This document shows positions 45,653-54,016 of a stretch of DNA of 64,000 nt, in pieces. Below the pieces are notes generated by a model. The model did not search any database. It was not told the origin of the DNA and saw only the letters and a list, made by a program, of their open reading frames with translations. The DNA is taken from contig NZ_FNKQ01000002.1 in assembly GCF_900100875.1 (NCBI RefSeq), positions 868,001 to 932,000 on the forward strand, in the 5' to 3' direction. This DNA comes from Halopelagius longus (lineage in GTDB: Archaea > Halobacteriota > Halobacteria > Halobacteriales > Haloferacaceae). A program made the position numbers and the translations under genes. Numbering within the stretch: the stretch's first letter is position 1; every line of letters starts with the position of its first letter.

Positions 45653-45850
45653 ATGGAGTTCGACCGCACGCGAACGGCCGTGCTGTTTCTCGTCCTCGTC
45701 GCCGCGGGCGTCGCCGCCCTCCTCGCGATGGGCGTGATGGCGACGAGTACGGTACTGATGATGGTCGCCCCCGCGATGTTGGTGTTCGGGGCGATCTGTC
45801 TCGGCATCGGCGTCAAACACGGCGAGTACCGCGTCGGGGGAACGCGCTGA
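45653..45850 (+). CDS. Small membrane protein, 65 aa
   Basis: The protein starts MEFDRTRTAVLFLVLVAAGV and has two membrane helices (LFLVLVAAGVAALLAMGVM, VLMMVAPAMLVFGAICLGIG), ending KHGEYRVGG. It is a haloarchaeal small membrane protein type whose function I do not know. It converges on the DUF373 gene with a 9 bp gap. Confidence 0.7.
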   Translation: MEFDRTRTAVLFLVLVAAGVAALLAMGVMATSTVLMMVAPAMLVFGAICLGIGVKHGEYRVGGTR

Positions 45851-45859
45851 GCGCCCGAC

Positions 45860-46969
45860 TCACTGCTCGACTGCGTCCTCCACCGTCTCGTCGGTCACGC
45901 TCGCGGCGATTCGGACGCCGACGATGCTGACGACGATGCCGCCGACGATGAACAGGGCCAGTCGCTGTCGGGCCGACAGCGCGACGTCGACCAGCACCGC
46001 GTTCGCGAGGACGCCCTCGCGTTGGAGGAACCACCCGGAGAACCCCCGGACGACGAGTCCGAGGGCGACGACGCCGAACGGGAGGTTCAGGTACGGCGTC
46101 CGGACGCCGTCGGAGCCGATGAGTTCGTCGATGAGTCGGCCGGCGCTTGCGGTCAACGCGGCGAGCGCCAACCACGGCACCGCGTTGTAGACGAACTGCA
46201 TCGCGGGCAGTACCACCGTCTCCGACCCCGTCGGCGTCGTCACCGAGAGCGCGCCGAGGAAGATGCCGACGAGCGACAGTCCGCCGGCGGCGGCGTACGT
46301 TACGACGGACACCTGCCCCGAGTAGAGGGCGTCTCGAACCCTGTCGGGCACGTCCGCGACGAACTCGTCGATGGCGAACCCCTTGTACAGCAGCACCGCC
46401 CCGAGCACCGCCGCCAGACCCGCGAGCGCGACGGCGGGCGAGAACTGCGTGAGCAAAAGCGGCATCAAAAGCAACGTCGCCCCGAGGGGGACCAACACCG
46501 TCGTCCGCAGTTCCTCGTCGGCGAGGAACTGCTTCAGCAGGTAGTACGTCGATTCGATGTCGTGGGCCTGCCTGACGACCACCCGGTCGACGGAGTCGAT
46601 GCGGAGGCGACTCTCTATCACCGGCACGACGCGTTCGTCGCCGGCGCTGTCGATGACGACGATGGTCGATTCGGGGTCGTACTCCTCGACGAGTCGGTCC
46701 ACCTGCGCGGCGAGCGACCGGTCCGCGCCGACGAGCGAGTCGCTCCCGCCGGAGACGACGGCGACGACGGCGTCCTCGTCGCCGTCCCGCAGGTCCCTGA
46801 CGACGCGGAGCGACTCCAAGAGGCAGTTCACGCTCGAGTCCTCCGGGTCCGCGAGCCCCACCTCCGTCACGAGCGATTGGACGGCCTCCCACCCGACCAC
46901 GGGCGTCTGGAGGCCGGCCTTCCGCCCGATGTCGTTCGACCGGTCGACGCAGAGGACGAGCGTGGTCAC
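45860..46969 (-). CDS. DUF373 family membrane protein
   Basis: A GTG start at 46969 gives 369 residues. The N-terminal ~165 residues are a soluble alpha/beta domain (TTLVLCVDRSNDIGRKAGLQ, VAVVSGGSDSLVGADRSL). From ~168 on there are about six membrane helices. This two-part layout, widespread in archaea, is the DUF373 family, of unknown function; the soluble domain looks like a nucleotide- or phosphate-binding fold (D.S.DIG, SGG..S). It is divergent from a RidA gene. Confidence 0.85.
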   Translation of the reverse strand: MTTLVLCVDRSNDIGRKAGLQTPVVGWEAVQSLVTEVGLADPEDSSVNCLLESLRVVRDLRDGDEDAVVAVVSGGSDSLVGADRSLAAQVDRLVEEYDPESTIVVIDSAGDERVVPVIESRLRIDSVDRVVVRQAHDIESTYYLLKQFLADEELRTTVLVPLGATLLLMPLLLTQFSPAVALAGLAAVLGAVLLYKGFAIDEFVADVPDRVRDALYSGQVSVVTYAAAGGLSLVGIFLGALSVTTPTGSETVVLPAMQFVYNAVPWLALAALTASAGRLIDELIGSDGVRTPYLNLPFGVVALGLVVRGFSGWFLQREGVLANAVLVDVALSARQRLALFIVGGIVVSIVGVRIAASVTDETVEDAVEQ

Positions 46970-47053
46970 AACCGTGCGAACGTCTCACTTAGTTAAAACG
47001 CTCCCGGTCGTCGCGGGCGAACCGTTATCGGGCGAGAGTCCGTCGAGTCGGCC

Positions 47054-47458
47054 ATGCGACGAGACGCCGTCTCCAGCGGTACCGAGTGGGAACCGAAGGT
47101 GGGGTACTCCCGCGCCGTCCGGACGGGCGAGACGATTCGCGTCTCCGGAACGACGGCGACGGACGAGGACGGCGACGTGGTCGGCGTCGGCGACGCGGGC
47201 GCACAGACGAGACAGGCCCTCTCGAACGTCGTCTCGGCCGTCGAGGAACTCGGCGGGGGAGTCGAAGACGTGGTGCGGACCCGGATGTACGTCGTCGACA
47301 TCGAAGAGTGGGAAGCCGTCGGCGAGGCCCACGGGTCGTTCTTCCGCGACGTGCCGGTTCGTCCCGCCTCGACGATGGTCGAGGTGAGCCGACTCGTCGA
47401 CCCGGAACTGCTGGTCGAAATCGAGGCCGAAGCGGTGGTCGAACCGAGCGAAGGCTGA
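47054..47458 (+). CDS. ridA: RidA family protein (enamine/imine deaminase type)
   Basis: The 134-residue protein matches the YjgF/YER057c/UK114 fold: KVGYSRAVRTGETIRVSGT at the start, QTRQALSNVVSAVEELGGG, TRMYVVDIEEWEAVGEAH, then RPASTMVEVSRLV with the substrate-binding Arg, and a Glu in VEIEAEAV. RidA proteins form trimers and hydrolyse reactive enamines released by PLP enzymes; the R-P-A-S-T form is typical. No neighbour indicates the source of its substrate. Confidence 0.88.
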   Translation: MRRDAVSSGTEWEPKVGYSRAVRTGETIRVSGTTATDEDGDVVGVGDAGAQTRQALSNVVSAVEELGGGVEDVVRTRMYVVDIEEWEAVGEAHGSFFRDVPVRPASTMVEVSRLVDPELLVEIEAEAVVEPSEG

Positions 47459-47596
47459 GCGCGGTCGGAACCGAAACCGAAAGTCCGCGGTCCGTTCGTC
47501 GGCCGTCACAACCGTCACCCCCTCAGAGGCGTACCGATGCCTCTCGGACGAGTGAAAAACGTCTCCGAAACGTAGAGAGAGAAAGAACCGGCCGGC

Positions 47597-48520
47597 TTAG
47601 AGGAGCCCCGTCTTCTGGAGCTTCATCAGGTCCTCGGTGTCGAGGGTCTCGCCTTCCTTGAACTTCTGGTAGATCTCCTCGGCCTCCTCTTTGGCCGCTT
47701 CGCGCTCCTCGGCGCGTTCGGCGTCGCGCTCCTGCTCTTCCTGCTTGTCGAGCTCGCGGAGGCGCTTTTGGACGCGGACGAAGTCCTCGTGGTGGCGGTC
47801 GGCCGCCTCTTGGGCTTCGACGAAGAGTTCGTGCATCGCGTCGGCCTTGTCGCGGATGTCGTCGGCCTCTCGGTAGGCCTCGATCATCTGGTTGTGGTGC
47901 TCTTGGGCCTTGTCGGCGAGCTCGGTCACCTTCTGGTGGTGCTGGGACGCCTCGGAGCGAACCTCCTCGGCCTCCTCGATGAGCTCTTCGAGTTCACCGC
48001 TCTCTTCGACCTTGTCCTTCTTCTGACGGAGCTGCTCGCGCTTGTCCTCGATCTTCTCGATGAGTTCGCGCTCGTCTTCCGTCGAGAGGACCTCGGTCTG
48101 CTGTCGGAACTCGAGCTGCTCGATCTCCTCTTTGAGCTCGTCGATGTCCTTCCCGTCGTTGAGCTCGAGGTCCTGCTTCATCTCCTCGACTTTGTCGAAG
48201 AGTTCGTTGGCCTCGGCGTTGAGCTCGTTGCGCTTGTTCTTGTGCTCCTGAACCTGCTCGTTGAGCGAGTCTCGCTGCTCTCGGTGTTCTTGTGCCTCGT
48301 CGACCTTCTCGCGAGTCTTCGCGTTCAGGTCGTCGCGCTTGGACGCGCGCTCGGAGGCCATCTGATTCAGGTCGTTACGACGGTCGCGGAGCTGCCCCGC
48401 GAGTTTGATAAGCTCGCCTTTCGAACCGTCTTCGAGCTTGTCGTCTGTGAGTTCGACGTTGTCGGATTCGTCGAGCTCTTGTACGTCGTATTCTTGGAGA
48501 ACGTCTTGCTTTGTCACCAT
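47597..48520 (-). CDS. Coiled-coil protein, archaeal-type, 307 aa
   Basis: Almost the whole 307-residue protein (from ~35) is a continuous coiled coil of Glu/Lys/Arg/Gln heptads, for example LRDRRNDLNQMASERASKRD, with an acidic N-terminal head (MVTKQDVLQEYDVQEL) and a short tail ending LMKLQKTGLL. There are no cysteines or signal peptide. Homologues of this kind are conserved in euryarchaea without a defined role; the shape suggests a structural or scaffold protein. A TATA box ~150 bp upstream implies a long leader. Confidence 0.85.
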   Translation of the reverse strand: MVTKQDVLQEYDVQELDESDNVELTDDKLEDGSKGELIKLAGQLRDRRNDLNQMASERASKRDDLNAKTREKVDEAQEHREQRDSLNEQVQEHKNKRNELNAEANELFDKVEEMKQDLELNDGKDIDELKEEIEQLEFRQQTEVLSTEDERELIEKIEDKREQLRQKKDKVEESGELEELIEEAEEVRSEASQHHQKVTELADKAQEHHNQMIEAYREADDIRDKADAMHELFVEAQEAADRHHEDFVRVQKRLRELDKQEEQERDAERAEEREAAKEEAEEIYQKFKEGETLDTEDLMKLQKTGLL

Positions 48521-48672
48521 GCGTAATCAAACCTCGATACCATCACCGCTCCGGACAAGGCGGCCGCTCCTTGTGATGCTGCCGACCGTGGATAAGAATT
48601 CCCGATCATTCTGCGTGCGGTTCCGCCGGAACGCCGGAGGCGCTCTGGTACTCTCTACTTGACCCTGTCCGC

Positions 48673-48680
48673 ATATAAAT
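48673..48680 (-). promoter_or_regulatory. TATA box of the coiled-coil gene
   Basis: The element reads ATTTATAT on the minus strand. Expected initiation near 48648 would leave a leader of about 125 nt before the start codon at 48520. Confidence 0.45.
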
Positions 48681-48762
48681 CCTTCGGTGATTTCGAGGGT
48701 GAAAAGAGGTACCACACACCTCGAACGCGGCGTGCTACGCCGTATCAACCGCCGGGGGAGTG

Positions 48763-48770
48763 TATATAAA
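48763..48770 (+). promoter_or_regulatory. TATA box upstream of the DUF371 gene
   Basis: TATATAAA on the plus strand; initiation near 48795 would leave a leader of about 110 nt or produce a short non-coding transcript. Confidence 0.4.
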
Positions 48771-48907
48771 ATACTGAGCGTACCGTACTCGGTCGCCCGC
48801 GGTTCCCGTCCGCGGAACGGTCGCTCCCGTTCTCCCGACGCCCGTATCGCGTCCGGGTCTCGCGCCGAACCGGACTCGCTTTACCGCGGCGACGGCGACG
48901 ACGAACC

Positions 48908-49345
48908 ATGACCGAACGACGCGAAGTCGTCCGCGCGCGCGGACACGAGAACGTCTCGGCCGAACACGCGAGCACGTTCGAGGTGACGTCGGACGATTGG
49001 CTCACGCCCGCGGGCGACTGCATCCTCGCGGTCGAAGCCGACAGGGTACCCGCGGACTTCGACGAGGCGTTCGTCGAGGCGTGCCGCGACGAAGACGCGA
49101 CGATTACGGCGGAAGTAACAGTCGAAACAGACGATGGAAAGACGTACGAGCAGACTGTTACGGGGCGGGGCCACCCGGACCTGACGTTCGAGAACGACCG
49201 GAGTCACGTCGGGCGGACGAGCGACTACGTGGACGACCGAACCGTCCTCGTCGGCGCCGAGGGGGCCGCCGCGGACTTCGACCGCGAACTCGTCGCCGCC
49301 CTCGCCGACGGAGCGTCCCTGACGCTGACGCTCACCGTCGAGTGA
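48908..49345 (+). CDS. DUF371 family protein
   Basis: The 145-residue protein begins MTERREVVRARGHENVSAEH, with the family hallmark ARGH.N..A.H.STFE, followed by DDWLTPAGDCILAVEADRV and a later GHPDLTFENDRSHVGRTSD. DUF371 is a conserved archaeal family; the invariant His residues in GHENVSAEH suggest a ligand or metal site, but no function is known to me. Endonuclease III follows 63 bp downstream on the same strand, so the two could share a transcript. Confidence 0.88.
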   Translation: MTERREVVRARGHENVSAEHASTFEVTSDDWLTPAGDCILAVEADRVPADFDEAFVEACRDEDATITAEVTVETDDGKTYEQTVTGRGHPDLTFENDRSHVGRTSDYVDDRTVLVGAEGAAADFDRELVAALADGASLTLTLTVE

Positions 49346-49408
49346 TCCGCCGACCGCCGGAACCGAGCGACCGGGCGGTTTTTCGCCGCGGCGGCCGAAC
49401 CCTCGCCC

Positions 49409-50218
49409 ATGCCGGAGGAACCCGCGGAGAACATAAGCGGCGGCGAGGCCGGCGGCGGCACCGCCGCGGTGTTCGAAGAGAGGGACGCGGAGACGCGCGC
49501 GGAGGCCGTCGTAGACGAGTTAGGCAGACTGTACTGGCGGAAAGCCTACGGCGGACAGGACGCCTTCGAGTGTCTCGTCCGGACGATTCTCAGCCAGAAC
49601 ACGAGCGACAAGGCGAGTCAACCGGCCCACGACGAACTGATGGCTCGGTTCGGACCGGCCGAGGAACTCGCCGAGACGTTGGCGGAGGCCGACAGGGAGG
49701 AGATAGCCGACGCCATCTCCGCGGCGGGACTGTACAACCAGAAGTCGAAGATGATACGCGGCGCGGCGCGGGAAGTCGTCTCCGAGTTCGGCGGCACCGA
49801 GGGGTTCGACGCCTACGTCCGGGAGGAAGACCCCGCCGCCGTCCGCGAGCGGTTACTGGAGATTCACGGCGTCGGCCCGAAGACGGCCGACTGCGTCTTG
49901 CTCTTCGCCGGCGGCCGGGGCGGCGTCTTCCCCGTGGACACGCACGTCCACCGAATCTCGCGCCGATTGGGCGTCGCGCCGCCGGACGCCGACCACGAAG
50001 AGGTGCGTCAGTCGCTCGAACGCGACGTACCCGCGGCGAAGTGCGGGTTCGGCCACACCGCGATGATTCAGTTCGGTCGCGAGTACTGTTCCGCCAGAAA
50101 GCCCGCCTGCCTCGACGGACTCGACGCGTGTCCGATGGCGGCGCTCTGCGATAGGGTCGGCGTAGAGCCCGAATCCGGCGAGGTGGTGGACCCCGCGGAG
50201 GCGGCGCCCGCCGACTGA
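49409..50218 (+). CDS. nth: Endonuclease III (DNA glycosylase/AP lyase)
   Basis: The 269-residue protein has a 35-residue acidic leader, then the HhH-GPD fold: FECLVRTILSQNTSDKAS, the hairpin LLEIHGVGPKTADCVLLF with catalytic Lys158, and VDTHVHRISRRLG with catalytic Asp177. The iron-sulfur loop has Cys227, Cys234, Cys241 and Cys247, a spacing of C-x6-C-x6-C-x5-C against C-x6-C-x2-C-x5-C in E. coli Nth. The enzyme removes oxidised pyrimidines in base excision repair. It follows the DUF371 gene. Confidence 0.92.
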   Translation: MPEEPAENISGGEAGGGTAAVFEERDAETRAEAVVDELGRLYWRKAYGGQDAFECLVRTILSQNTSDKASQPAHDELMARFGPAEELAETLAEADREEIADAISAAGLYNQKSKMIRGAAREVVSEFGGTEGFDAYVREEDPAAVRERLLEIHGVGPKTADCVLLFAGGRGGVFPVDTHVHRISRRLGVAPPDADHEEVRQSLERDVPAAKCGFGHTAMIQFGREYCSARKPACLDGLDACPMAALCDRVGVEPESGEVVDPAEAAPAD

Positions 50219-50418
50219 CGCCCGAGAAGTCGCTCCCTTACTCGGCGGAGGGACCCGGTAACGTCAGACATTATCGCGGCGTCTCGCGTCTCCGAAGCCC
50301 GACGCCGCAATAATCGGAGGGTTAACCGTCGGCACGTACTGACAGTAAGGGATTTTCTCATATTAACGGTCATCGCACTTTATGTGGGGATAGAGAGTAG
50401 CGGGTCGGTGAGAAAACA

Positions 50419-50478
50419 ATGGTATTCGGAGACATGAGTCCACACCGAGTACGCCCCCGGGGGGGAGACGATGGTTGA
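50419..50478 (+). CDS. Possible 19-codon upstream ORF overlapping the HalOD1 start
   Basis: ATG at 50419 opens a 19-codon frame (begins MVFGDMSPHRV) whose TGA at 50476-50478 overlaps the first codons of the HalOD1 gene (ATG 50471). Such an arrangement can couple or gate translation. Nothing else supports it, and it may be fortuitous. Confidence 0.25.
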   Translation: MVFGDMSPHRVRPRGGDDG

Positions 50479-50794
50479 GGACGGAGTCGGCGGGAGGGAC
50501 CCGTCGGCACCGGCGGACGAGTACCACGCGATGCACGACTGGTCGGACGACGAACCGCTGAGTTTCAGCGTCGTCCGGGCGGTGTCGATGCTCGCGGGGA
50601 AGGAGCCCGAGGCGTTACAACCGCTGTACGAGGTCATCGACCCCGACGCGCTCGACTCGTTGTTCACCGACAAGGCGGGACGCAACGGGACGCTCTCCTT
50701 TTCGCTCGACGGCTACGACGTGACCATCCACGCCGACGGGAGCATCGTCGTCGAACGCGCCGACGCGAACTACCCGTCCGGACCGTCGCCCTGA
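50471..50794 (+). CDS. HalOD1 domain protein, 107 aa
   Basis: A purine-rich GGGGGAG sits 4 nt before the ATG. The protein is a stand-alone HalOD1 output domain: LSFSVVRAVSMLAGKEPEAL, VIDPDALDSLF and LSFSLDGYDVTIHADGSIVV, with a ~25-residue disordered head. HalOD1 is a haloarchaeal domain found alone or after sensory receiver domains and thought to act in signalling; a target is not visible here. Its promoter probably lies in the AT-rich stretch near 50360-50390. Confidence 0.85.
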   Translation: MVEDGVGGRDPSAPADEYHAMHDWSDDEPLSFSVVRAVSMLAGKEPEALQPLYEVIDPDALDSLFTDKAGRNGTLSFSLDGYDVTIHADGSIVVERADANYPSGPSP

Positions 50795-50804
50795 CGGGTC
50801 GGGG

Positions 50805-51275
50805 TCAACACGCCCTCGTCTCGACGCCCGACACCGGCGACTCCTCGGAGGCGTACGACGACCGGTCCTCGCCGAGAGACGAGAACATCGGGAGGTCGAA
50901 CGAGTAGTCGAACAGTATCGCGAACCGAGAGAACGGGTTCGAGAGGAACGCCCCGGCGTCGCCGACGCCGTCGAAGACGACGCCCGTCTGAAGCGAGATG
51001 ATGCTGGCGTTCAGCGCGGTGCCGCGGGCTTCGAGGCCGAGTGCTCCTTCGCCGCCGAGGTTCGAGAACAGCGACGTGTGGACGATCATCGAGATGCCCG
51101 GACCCTCCGTGCCGACGCCGAGTTCGTGACCGCCGGGCGGGAAGCACCGCTTCTCGCCGGCGTCCGAGGCCGCCCCGGAGTTAGACGACTGGGCGGCGAC
51201 CGGACCGACGACGGGCGCACCCAACGTCGCCAAGAGAACGACTACCGCGGTAACAGTTCGTATCGAGCGTCGCAT
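50805..51275 (-). CDS. Secreted haloarchaeal protein, 156 aa, with terminal cysteine
   Basis: A Sec signal peptide is clear: MRRSIRTVTAVVVLLATLGA followed by PVVGPVAAQS, with cleavage near residue 29. The mature part has a hydrophobic beta-rich core (ELGVGTEGPGISMIVHTSLF) and only two cysteines, Cys44 near its start and Cys156 as the very last residue. A disulfide joining the two ends, or C-terminal anchoring, is possible. I recall a haloarchaeal family of this shape without function. It converges on the HalOD1 gene with a 10 bp gap. Confidence 0.75.
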   Translation of the reverse strand: MRRSIRTVTAVVVLLATLGAPVVGPVAAQSSNSGAASDAGEKRCFPPGGHELGVGTEGPGISMIVHTSLFSNLGGEGALGLEARGTALNASIISLQTGVVFDGVGDAGAFLSNPFSRFAILFDYSFDLPMFSSLGEDRSSYASEESPVSGVETRAC

Positions 51276-51320
51276 ACTCCGGTGTTCGGCGGGGAGGTGT
51301 TAAGCGTCGGGTTACGATTC

Positions 51321-51716
51321 TCAGCGGTGAGATTTCGACTCCGATTCGAGCTGTCTGACCAGTTCGTCGAGGATGGCGTCGGCGCTAGAGAGGTTCGTCG
51401 CGAGGGGAATGGAGTGGACGTCGGCGATGCGGAGAAGCGCCGTGATGTCGGGTTCGTGCGGTTGGGCGGTCAGGGGGTCCCGCAGGAAGAAGACGCCCGC
51501 GCAGTTCTCGTCGGCGATTTCGGCCCCGATCTGCATGTCGCCGCCGATGGGACCGGACTGCTTGCGTTCGATGTCGAGGCCCGTCTCCTCTTGGAGTCGC
51601 TTCCCCGTCGTCCCGGTGGCCATCAGGTCGAACCGCTCGAGGTCCTCCTTGCGGTTCTTCGCGAACTGGATGAGTTCCGGCTTCTTCTCGTCGTGAGCGA
51701 TGAGCGCGAGACGCAT
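51321..51716 (-). CDS. mgsA: Methylglyoxal synthase
   Basis: The 131-residue protein begins MRLALIAHDEKKPELIQFAK and contains ATGTTGKRLQEETGLDIE, RKQSGPIGGDMQIGAEIADE with the catalytic Asp60, and LRDPLTAQPHEPDI with His87. This is the full methylglyoxal synthase signature set. The enzyme converts dihydroxyacetone phosphate to methylglyoxal and phosphate, a glycolytic bypass. A two-domain VOC protein elsewhere in the window could detoxify the product, which is only speculation. Confidence 0.93.
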   Translation of the reverse strand: MRLALIAHDEKKPELIQFAKNRKEDLERFDLMATGTTGKRLQEETGLDIERKQSGPIGGDMQIGAEIADENCAGVFFLRDPLTAQPHEPDITALLRIADVHSIPLATNLSSADAILDELVRQLESESKSHR

Positions 51717-51832
51717 GGCTCAGTCTGGGGGGAGAGCGGGCTTGAATGTTGGCCGCGACGCGGGCGACGAGACACGAGAGCGAAAACGAAGCGCGACCGA
51801 GTCGGGCGCGACCACTCGCGACGCCTACGCGG

Positions 51833-53755
51833 TCACTTGAAGCGGAACGTTTCGAGGTTCTTCGGCGCGAACGTCCGCATGTTGTAGTTGTGATAGAGCG
51901 CCGACGAGAGGTCCTGCACGGAGCGTTCGTCGCCGTGGACGCAGAGCACCTTCTCGGGTCGGGGGTTCATCGTCTTCACGAAGTTCTCAAGTCCCTGCCG
52001 GTCGGCGTGGCCGGAGAACCCGTCGACGGTTTCGACGTCCATCTTCAGTTGGAGCGTGTCCGAACGGCCCATGCCGTCGCGGCCGTTGACGGGAATCTCG
52101 TCCCACCCGTTCTGGATGCGTCGGCCGAGGGTCCCCTGGGCCTGGTACCCGACGAACACGAGCCGGGAGTCCGGTTCGGGACCGATGTGGCGGAGCCACG
52201 ACATGATGGGCCCGCCCGTCACCATCCCCGAGGTGGAGAGGATGATGCACTGGTCGCCGTCGGCGACTTCCTGCCGTTCCTCCTCGCCGCCGTCGATGTG
52301 GTTGAACTCGTCGGCGAGGAACGGGTTCTCGTCCTCGTGGAAGATACGGTCGCGGAGTTCGTCGCGGAGGTACTCGGGGTACGTCGTGTGGATGGCCGTC
52401 GCCTCCCATATCATCCCGTCGAGGTGGACGGGCATGGAGGGAATCTTCCCGGACCGCATCGCCTCTTCGAGGACGAGCATGATCTCCTGGGAGCGACCGA
52501 CCGCGAAGGCGGGGATGAGTATCTTCCCGCCCTCCTCGTACGTCTCGTTGATGATGTCGATGAGGTGCTCTTCGGAGTCCTCCTGGTCGGTCTGGTAGTC
52601 GTTCCGACCGCCGTAGGTGGATTCGAGAACGAGCGTCTCGACGCGCGGGAAGTCGTTGACCGCGCCGTTGAACAGGCGCGTGTCGTCGTAGTGGATGTCG
52701 CCGGAGAACGCGACGTTGTAGAGGCCGTCGCCGATGTGGAAGTGCGAGACGGCGGACCCGAGGATGTGGCCCGCGTTGTGGAACGTGAGCTTCACGTCCG
52801 GCGCGATGTCCGTCACGTCGCCGTACTCGAGCGGGATGCAGTGTTTGATGGCTTCGCGGACCATCTCGGAGTCGTACGGTGGCGTCCGGCCCTCCTTGGC
52901 CGCCACGTCGAGGTAGTCCAGCGTCAGCAGTCCCATCAGGTCGCGGGTCGGTTCGGTCGTGTAGATGGGGCCGTCGTACCCGTACTTGAACAGAAGCGGG
53001 ATGAGCGCGGAGTGGTCGAGGTGGGCGTGCGTCAGGACGACGGCGTCGAGCGAGTTCGCGCCCGCGCCGAGGGCCTCCGGCACCTGCAGGTACGGCACGT
53101 CGTCCGAGCCCGGCTTGTCGCCGCAGTCCACGAGGATGCGCGTCTCGGGCGTCGAGACGATGAACGAGGCGCGACCGACCTCGCGGCAGCATCCGAGCGT
53201 CGTGATGCGGACCCACTCGTCGTCGGAGAGCTGTTCGCGGTGAATCTGCCGGCCGACCCGTTCGAGAATCTGCCGCCGGTCGTCGCGTTCCTGCTTCAGG
53301 AAGTTCCGGACGTTCGAGACCGTCGAGGACTCGATGGGCGGCGTGCGGACGACTTCCGGCGTCCACCCGACCTGCTGGGTTATCTTCCGGAGCGTCGACC
53401 CGTGGCGGCCGATGACCATCCCGGGCTTCGACGCCTCGATGACGACTTCGCCGGTGTCCGCGTGGAAGTCGAGGTCCGTGACGCCCGCTTCCTCCGGGAT
53501 GACGTCGAGGATCTGTTCTTCCGCGTTACGGGGACTCGAAAGCGCCTCGGGGTCGGGACGGACCGTGATTCGCTTCCGCAGTTTACTGGCGAGTTTCCGG
53601 ATGAGGTCGCCGTTCTGCGCGAACTTCTTCGGGTCCCGAGTGTAGACGACGAGTTCCGGCCCTTCGTACTTCACGTCCGACACCGAGATGTCGGACGGCA
53701 GTTCGTTCGTAATCTCTGCTTTCAATTCCTCAAGTTGCTTATCTACTGAACTCAT
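51833..53755 (-). CDS. aCPSF1, KH-domain beta-CASP ribonuclease (transcription termination factor)
   Basis: The 640-residue protein has N-terminal KH-like domains (~1-150; GMVIGRHGSTLRKITQQVGW). The metallo-beta-lactamase domain follows, with TLGCCREVGRASF and the zinc motif LTHAHLDHSALIPLL, plus HNAGHILGSAVSHFHIG. The beta-CASP region and a late GHADRQGLENFV and CVHGDERSV complete the active site. aCPSF1 is the archaeal homologue of eukaryotic CPSF73 and is known as a general 3'-end processing and termination factor. Length and domain order are normal. It is monocistronic. Confidence 0.93.
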   Translation of the reverse strand: MSSVDKQLEELKAEITNELPSDISVSDVKYEGPELVVYTRDPKKFAQNGDLIRKLASKLRKRITVRPDPEALSSPRNAEEQILDVIPEEAGVTDLDFHADTGEVVIEASKPGMVIGRHGSTLRKITQQVGWTPEVVRTPPIESSTVSNVRNFLKQERDDRRQILERVGRQIHREQLSDDEWVRITTLGCCREVGRASFIVSTPETRILVDCGDKPGSDDVPYLQVPEALGAGANSLDAVVLTHAHLDHSALIPLLFKYGYDGPIYTTEPTRDLMGLLTLDYLDVAAKEGRTPPYDSEMVREAIKHCIPLEYGDVTDIAPDVKLTFHNAGHILGSAVSHFHIGDGLYNVAFSGDIHYDDTRLFNGAVNDFPRVETLVLESTYGGRNDYQTDQEDSEEHLIDIINETYEEGGKILIPAFAVGRSQEIMLVLEEAMRSGKIPSMPVHLDGMIWEATAIHTTYPEYLRDELRDRIFHEDENPFLADEFNHIDGGEEERQEVADGDQCIILSTSGMVTGGPIMSWLRHIGPEPDSRLVFVGYQAQGTLGRRIQNGWDEIPVNGRDGMGRSDTLQLKMDVETVDGFSGHADRQGLENFVKTMNPRPEKVLCVHGDERSVQDLSSALYHNYNMRTFAPKNLETFRFK

Positions 53756-53967
53756 AACTGAGTGGCCTCGCCCGGTGCGTTACGGGCGGTGTCGGAGAAT
53801 CGCTGCCTCGAAAGCTGCCGACCGGTGCCGATACGCCTATCGGGGGACGGTCGGGCCCGGTCGTCGATTGAGAGAGCATAGTCAACGAGTACGGTGGTAT
53901 CTCTGGCTATCCTGACTGCGGGAAGAGGCAGGGAAAACCCGCTTACTCGGAGGTACTTTCTCGTCGG

Positions 53968-53975
53968 TATAAAAG
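53968..53975 (+). promoter_or_regulatory. TATA box of the 160-aa gene at 54017
   Basis: TATAAAAG lies 42 bp before the ATG; initiation about 25-30 bp downstream leaves a leader of roughly 15 nt. Confidence 0.5.
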
Positions 53976-54016
53976 CCTTCGCAAAGTGGAAGCCTTCGGA
54001 CGTGTAGACCAGTGGT

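Larger units (their letters stand above)
48521..48907. other. Intergenic region with two opposed TATA boxes and a hairpin
   Basis: This 387 bp stretch lies between the coiled-coil gene and the DUF371 gene. It has an ATATAAAT element (48673-48680, usable on the minus strand), a perfect 6-bp-stem hairpin CGGCGT-GCT-ACGCCG (48728-48742) and a TATATAAA box (48763-48770, plus strand). Both would give leaders over 100 nt. No protein-coding frame is supported. Confidence 0.5.
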
